Shown here piece after piece: positions 13,960-17,152 of a stretch of DNA of 17,152 nucleotides. A model generated the notes under the pieces. That model was not told where the DNA came from and searched no databases. It saw only the letters and a program-made list of their open reading frames with translations. Numbering within the stretch: position 1 is the stretch's first letter; every line of letters begins with the position of its first letter. A program made the translations under genes and the position numbers. The DNA comes from JAICIG01 sp035532215 (lineage in GTDB: Bacteria > Planctomycetota > Planctomycetia > Pirellulales > JAICIG01), in NCBI GenBank assembly GCA_035532215.1, contig DATKRK010000160.1, positions 1-17,152 of the forward strand. The letters are read 5' to 3'.

Positions 13960-14604
13960 TCAGCCTTCGCGGCGGAACTCGGCCCGATAGATCGGTTCGC
14001 CGCCCAGCCGCATGCGGCGCTCGAAGTGGGTGCGGTAGTCGAGATCGTGCTCGGCCTCCCGCTCGGCCACTTCGAACGGACCGGCAAGGGCGACCGTCGT
14101 TCGGATCAACTCCAACGTGGTTTGAAAATATTCCTCGACGTCGGTCCAGAAGTGCAGCACGCCGCCCGTTTGCAGCACCCGCTCGACGTCTTTCGAAAAG
14201 CCCTCGTTCATCACGCGGCGTTTTTTATGCCGGGCTTTCCACCACGGGTCGGGAAAATAGACGTGGACCGCGGCCAGCGAAGCATCGGGCAGCAACTCGC
14301 GGAAAATCCGCAGTCCGTCGCCGTGAACCATCACCGCGTTCGTCCGGTTCAGCCGGGCCAGCTTCGCCGCTGCGTGCTTGGCGTATTTATGGGCGATCTC
14401 GATGCCGAGAAAGTCGCGTTCCGGCCGGGCCGCCGACGCCGAAGCGATAAACAGCCCCTTGCCGCTGCCGACTTCCACCTCCAGCGGCGCCGCGCGGCCG
14501 AACAGAGCCTCGGCGTTCCAAGGCTGTGGCAGGGTCTCGAAGGTGCGCAGCCAGCGTGATAAATCGAGCGACGGGTCGACTTTGCGGAGAGCGCGACGGG
14601 GCAT
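13960..14604 (-). CDS. trmB: tRNA (guanine-N7-)-methyltransferase
   Basis: A 214-aa SAM-dependent enzyme that makes m7G46 in the variable loop of tRNAs. Visible motifs are the SAM-binding loop LEVEVGSGKGLF (41-52), the acidic end of the second strand DFLGIEI (64-70), HGDGLRIF (94-101), the family-defining VHVYFPDPWWKARHKKRRV (113-131), and the C-terminal tRNA/substrate signature RTHFERRMRLGGEPIYRAEF (191-210). Length and order are normal for bacterial TrmB, with no missing key residue. The ATG has no strong Shine-Dalgarno. It is on the minus strand, divergent from the kinase gene, and an inserted MITE-like element begins 83 nt upstream of its start, so its original promoter may have been displaced or replaced. 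Confidence 0.95.
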   Translation of the reverse strand: MPRRALRKVDPSLDLSRWLRTFETLPQPWNAEALFGRAAPLEVEVGSGKGLFIASASAARPERDFLGIEIAHKYAKHAAAKLARLNRTNAVMVHGDGLRIFRELLPDASLAAVHVYFPDPWWKARHKKRRVMNEGFSKDVERVLQTGGVLHFWTDVEEYFQTTLELIRTTVALAGPFEVAEREAEHDLDYRTHFERRMRLGGEPIYRAEFRREG

Positions 14605-14687
14605 GGGCAGCTTGATTCCGGCCGTAAGCGGGGCAAAGCTTCAGTGTGCGCCGAGCCCCGCCCGGCGGTCAACCCAGGCGCGATGTC

Positions 14688-14952
14688 GGTAGTGATACCA
14701 TTTGCGAACATGTCAAGGAAAAAGGGCGAATTGCTTGGCCCCATCCGTGTTTGCCACCAGCTTTAGCTGGTGGGGACCGGCAACTATTCTCTCTCTTTGG
14801 GAGCCGGCTTTAGCCGGCTTTTTCAGCCCTCGGGAAGCCGGCTAAAGCCGGCTCAAAAAGAAGGTCGATGTTGTTTCGCTACCACCAGCTAAAGCTGGTG
14901 GCAGACAAAGCCATAAGTTTTTCTTGACACCAGTTCGAATGGTATCACTACC
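14688..14952. mobile_element. 265-bp MITE-like element with 8-bp target duplication
   Basis: The ends are perfect 15-bp terminal inverted repeats, GGTAGTGATACCATT at 14688-14702 and its complement at 14938-14952. The symmetry resumes after an 8-nt gap with TGTCAAG (14711-14717) and CTTGACA (14923-14929) plus A/T runs, giving imperfect termini of about 35 bp. The same 8 bp, GCGATGTC, lies directly outside both ends (14680-14687 and 14953-14960), which is what transposition would leave. There is no open frame for a transposase, so it is non-autonomous. Its interior holds two nested hairpins. An 8-bp duplication is used by several IS families (for example ISAs1, IS4, IS66, IS1595); I cannot assign one. 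Confidence 0.8.
14752..14903. repeat. Two nested perfect hairpin pairs inside the MITE
   Basis: Outer arms 14752-14773 and 14882-14903 are perfect 22-bp inverted copies opening TGCCACCAGCTTTAGCTGG. Inner arms 14801-14819 and 14836-14854 are perfect 19-bp inverted copies (GAGCCGGCTTTAGCCGGCT). Each arm is also nearly self-complementary about its AGCTTTAGCT or GGCTTTAGCC centre. They look like two REP-type repeats, one inserted in the other, carried within the larger element. Confidence 0.9.
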
Positions 14953-14983
14953 GCGATGTCGCGTTTTTCACAAGCCAGGCGCC

Positions 14984-15042
14984 TGGCGGCAGAGCGAAGC
15001 GATGCCCCAGCACACTGGGGCTTCGCCAGGGCTCAGCCGCCA
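14984..15042. repeat. Imperfect hairpin upstream of the kinase gene
   Basis: TGGCGGC (14984-14990) pairs with GCCGCCA (15036-15042), an AGAG/CTC segment and CGAAGC/GCTTCG continue the stem with a bulge, and GCCCCAG (15004-15010) pairs with CTGGGGC (15015-15021) at the tip. It ends about 100 nt before the kinase ATG and may be part of the transcript leader or another repeat. Confidence 0.65.
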
Positions 15043-15143
15043 GCCACCCGACCGCGTTTCTGCCGCACGTCCAACGCTTGCCGCAATCTCGCCGCTCGGC
15101 GATGATAGACTTCGCCCGGAGCGAGCCGGGGGGAGCCATTGCC

Positions 15144-16865
15144 ATGAGCGAATTGCACGCCAGCGCCGAACAAGCTTCGAGCGACGATGGGGAGCTTGAA
15201 GCCGGGTTCGAGGAAGCCTCGTTCGCTGCGTTGGCCGACTACCTCGAAGACTTGCAGCAGGGCCGGGCGGTCGACGCCGCCGCGCTCGTGCGCGAGCGCC
15301 CGGAGCTGAAATCGGCATTGCGCTGCCTGGAAGCTCTGGAGCGGTTCGCCCAAACGCCGGGCCTCGACGAGGCGGCGCCGCCCGCCGACGAAACCCCGAC
15401 CGTCACGCTATCCGACACTACGCCGGCCAAGCCCCCGGCCCGTGAAGCGCCACGCACCTTTGGGCAATACGAACTGCTCGCCGAGTTAGGACGCGGCGGG
15501 ATGGGCGTCGTCTACCAGGCGCGGCAGAAACACCTGGGCCGCACCGTGGCGCTGAAGATGGTGCTGGCCAGCCATCTGGCTTCCGCACAGCAACTCCGCC
15601 GTTTCGAGGCCGAAGGCCGCGCCGCCGCCAGCTTGCGGCACGCGAACATCGTTCGGCTGCTCGACTCGGGGCAGGTCGAGGGTCAGCCCTATTTGGCGAT
15701 GGACTATATCGCCGGCGAGAATCTTGCCCGCCGTTTGCAGCGCGGGCCACTGGATATGGACGCGGCCGTGCGACTGGTCTGCGACGTGGCGCGAGCCGTC
15801 GATTATCTGCACAAGCAGGGCATCGTGCATCGCGACGTCAAGCCGTCGAACATCTTGCTCGACGAAGACGGCCAGCCTTACCTGACCGATTTCGGCCTGG
15901 CCAAGTTGCTGGCGACCGACTCGCACCTGACCGGCACGGGCGTCGCCGCCGGCACGCCCAGTTACATGGCGCCCGAGCAAGCCGCCGGCCAGCCGGCCGA
16001 CGTCACGCCGCTGTGCGACGTTTACAGTCTCGGCGCCGTACTCTACGAACTGCTCGCCGGCCGGCCGCCGTTCCAAGCCGCCAGCGCCATCGACGTGCTG
16101 ATCCAGGTCTTGGAAAGCGAGCCGGTCAGCCCGCGGCACTTGAACCCGGCCGTTCCCCGCTCGCTGGCCACGATCTGCCTGAAGTGCCTGGAAAAGCAGC
16201 CGGCGGCGCGCTACGCCTCGGCCGGCGCGCTGGCCGACGATCTGGAGCGGTATCTGAAAGGCGAAGAGGTCGAAGCCCGCTCGGGCGGCGCGGTGCAGCG
16301 CGTGCGACGCTGGATGCGGCGCGAGCCGGCCCTGGCCAGCCGGCTGGGCGTGTTCACGCTGTTTTACCTGGTTGAAGCGACGTATTATCTGCTCGGCCGC
16401 TTCGACGGCAAGTTTCACTATTCGGTGACCGCCATTCTTTCGCTCTGGGTGGCCGCCTCGTTCGTCTGCCAGAAGCTGATGAACCGCAACATCCGGCCGT
16501 TGGCCGTGCCGTTCGTGTGGGGCCTGATCGATGCCGGCGCCTTGCTGTATCTGCTGTTGATCGCCGACGGCGCCGCCAGCCCGCTGTTGATCGGCTATCC
16601 GCTGTTGGTCGTCGCGGCCGGACTCTGGTTCCGCGTGCGGCTGGTGTGGTTCATGACGGCGCTCTCGGTGCTCTCGTATCTGGTGCTGGTGGTCGACTGC
16701 TTCACGCGGCGGCCCGAGTTGAAGGCCGGTTCCGACCTGCACAGCGACGACTTCATCTATTTCGTCGTCGGGCTGATCGCGATGGGCGCCGCCGTGGCCT
16801 ATCAGGTCGAGCGCGTGCGGGCCCTCAGCCGCTATTACGAACGCCGCCGGCCGACGTCTTATTAG
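15144..16865 (+). CDS. Ser/Thr protein kinase with six-helix membrane tail
   Basis: A 573-aa Hanks-type kinase. Residues 25-70 form the helical N-terminal region (ADYLEDLQQGRAVDAAALVRE) common before planctomycete kinases. The kinase domain is residues 109-372 with all key elements: glycine loop GRGGMGVVY (116-124), VALK with K138, E157 in helix C, HRDVKPSN (229-236; D231 catalytic), DFG (249-251) and APEQ (276-279), so it should be active. After a basic linker (RVRRWMRRE), six hydrophobic helices fill residues about 400-556, and the chain ends with a short charged tail. The kinase domain is therefore cytoplasmic and the tail may sense a membrane or external signal. The ATG at 15144 has GGGGGAG 8 nt upstream; the frame is open back to a TTG at 15078 that has no such support. 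Divergent from trmB, downstream of the MITE. Target unknown. Confidence 0.95.
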   Translation: MSELHASAEQASSDDGELEAGFEEASFAALADYLEDLQQGRAVDAAALVRERPELKSALRCLEALERFAQTPGLDEAAPPADETPTVTLSDTTPAKPPAREAPRTFGQYELLAELGRGGMGVVYQARQKHLGRTVALKMVLASHLASAQQLRRFEAEGRAAASLRHANIVRLLDSGQVEGQPYLAMDYIAGENLARRLQRGPLDMDAAVRLVCDVARAVDYLHKQGIVHRDVKPSNILLDEDGQPYLTDFGLAKLLATDSHLTGTGVAAGTPSYMAPEQAAGQPADVTPLCDVYSLGAVLYELLAGRPPFQAASAIDVLIQVLESEPVSPRHLNPAVPRSLATICLKCLEKQPAARYASAGALADDLERYLKGEEVEARSGGAVQRVRRWMRREPALASRLGVFTLFYLVEATYYLLGRFDGKFHYSVTAILSLWVAASFVCQKLMNRNIRPLAVPFVWGLIDAGALLYLLLIADGAASPLLIGYPLLVVAAGLWFRVRLVWFMTALSVLSYLVLVVDCFTRRPELKAGSDLHSDDFIYFVVGLIAMGAAVAYQVERVRALSRYYERRRPTSY

Positions 16866-17152
16866 CGGCGGATCGTTGGCGACGACGCCATTTGCCGAAG
16901 ATTCACTGTAGGGCACGCCCTCTGTGGCGTTCCGCGAACCCGGCAAGGACCGTCGAGTCTCAACCTTTCGGAACGCCGCGGAGGGCGTTCCCTACAGAAT
17001 CCCCAACGCCGCGGAGGGCGTTCCCTGATATGGTTGGACCAGTCAAGGGTGATTGTTTCGCCTTGCGGCGGGTGCTTCATGGCGGATGTTTCACGGTGTT
17101 TAGGGAATGGCCAGGAGACGGAACGCGGCGATGAGTCGGCGACGGTAAATCA
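16866..17152. other. Gene-free right end
   Basis: After the kinase stop I find no gene: the only open frames are shadows or run through the repeat at 16906-17026, and none has a domain motif. No T-tract terminator is evident; the repeat hairpin may serve to end or protect the kinase transcript. Confidence 0.5.
16906..17026. repeat. Inverted repeat plus extra direct copy
   Basis: Arms 16906-16933 (opening CTGTAGGGCACGCCCTC) and 16970-16997 are inverted 28-bp copies with three mismatches; outward GATT / AATC extends the symmetry. A further 22-bp copy at 17005-17026 (opening AACGCCGCGGAGGGCG) repeats 16972-16993 exactly in the same orientation, separated by 11 nt. Confidence 0.9.

Noticed and set aside
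14923..14952. tRNA-like T-loop (AGTTCGAAT)
   Set aside because: No acceptor, D or anticodon stem can be formed around it; the sequence is explained as the end of the MITE.
14688..14952. Native divergent promoter pair for trmB and the kinase
   Set aside because: The symmetric motifs are bounded by an exact 8-bp direct repeat, which fits terminal inverted repeats of an inserted element better; promoter activity is kept only as a secondary hypothesis.
15486..16946. 486-codon minus-strand open frame opposite the kinase
   Set aside because: The kinase on the plus strand has every catalytic motif; this frame is its shadow.

Overview
The window looks like a piece of a high-GC Planctomycetota chromosome, probably from the Pirellulales or relatives. 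The reasons are a Ser/Thr kinase with a planctomycete-type N-terminal region and a multi-pass membrane tail, a GldA / fused permease-GldG / DUF4340 gene set, secreted esterase and isochorismatase-like proteins, frequent starts with weak or no Shine-Dalgarno signal, and spacers filled with palindromic repeats. This placement is inference from gene content; there is no rRNA or other taxonomic marker.

Layout. 1-549: no gene, but a 6 x 30-bp tandem repeat (368-547). 550-2999 (minus): a two-gene unit, secreted alpha/beta-hydrolase esterase followed by a secreted isochorismatase-like hydrolase. 3048-3140: a 93-bp palindromic element in the leader of that unit. 3369-5957 (plus): nucleoside 2-deoxyribosyltransferase-like protein, a small two-helix membrane protein, a DUF2752 membrane protein and a lipoprotein. 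5970-7961 (minus): a membrane-anchored VWA protein, convergent with the lipoprotein gene. 8132-8293: a nested palindromic element. 8338-13633 (minus): ABC ATPase, then an ABC-2 permease fused to a GldG-type domain (934 aa), then a DUF4340 protein, forming one operon. 13960-14604 (minus): trmB. 14688-14952: a MITE-like element with terminal inverted repeats and an 8-bp target duplication. 15144-16865 (plus): a Ser/Thr protein kinase with six predicted membrane helices. 16866-17152: another palindromic repeat and no gene.

How the genes work together. The clearest functional unit is the ABC operon. The ATPase (GldA type) should power the permease domain of the fusion protein, whose large extracytoplasmic GldG-type part and the DUF4340 protein would act on the outer face of the membrane. 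The downstream VWA protein may belong to the same process, but a 376-nt spacer with a repeat separates it. The esterase and isochorismatase-like genes are 14 nt apart and both appear exported, suggesting a shared extracytoplasmic hydrolytic role of unknown substrate. trmB and the kinase are divergent and separated by the inserted element.

I found no CRISPR array, phage, toxin-antitoxin or recognisable defence system. The most notable structure is non-coding: a MITE with a clear target duplication, and several unrelated palindromic repeat families concentrated in the spacers.
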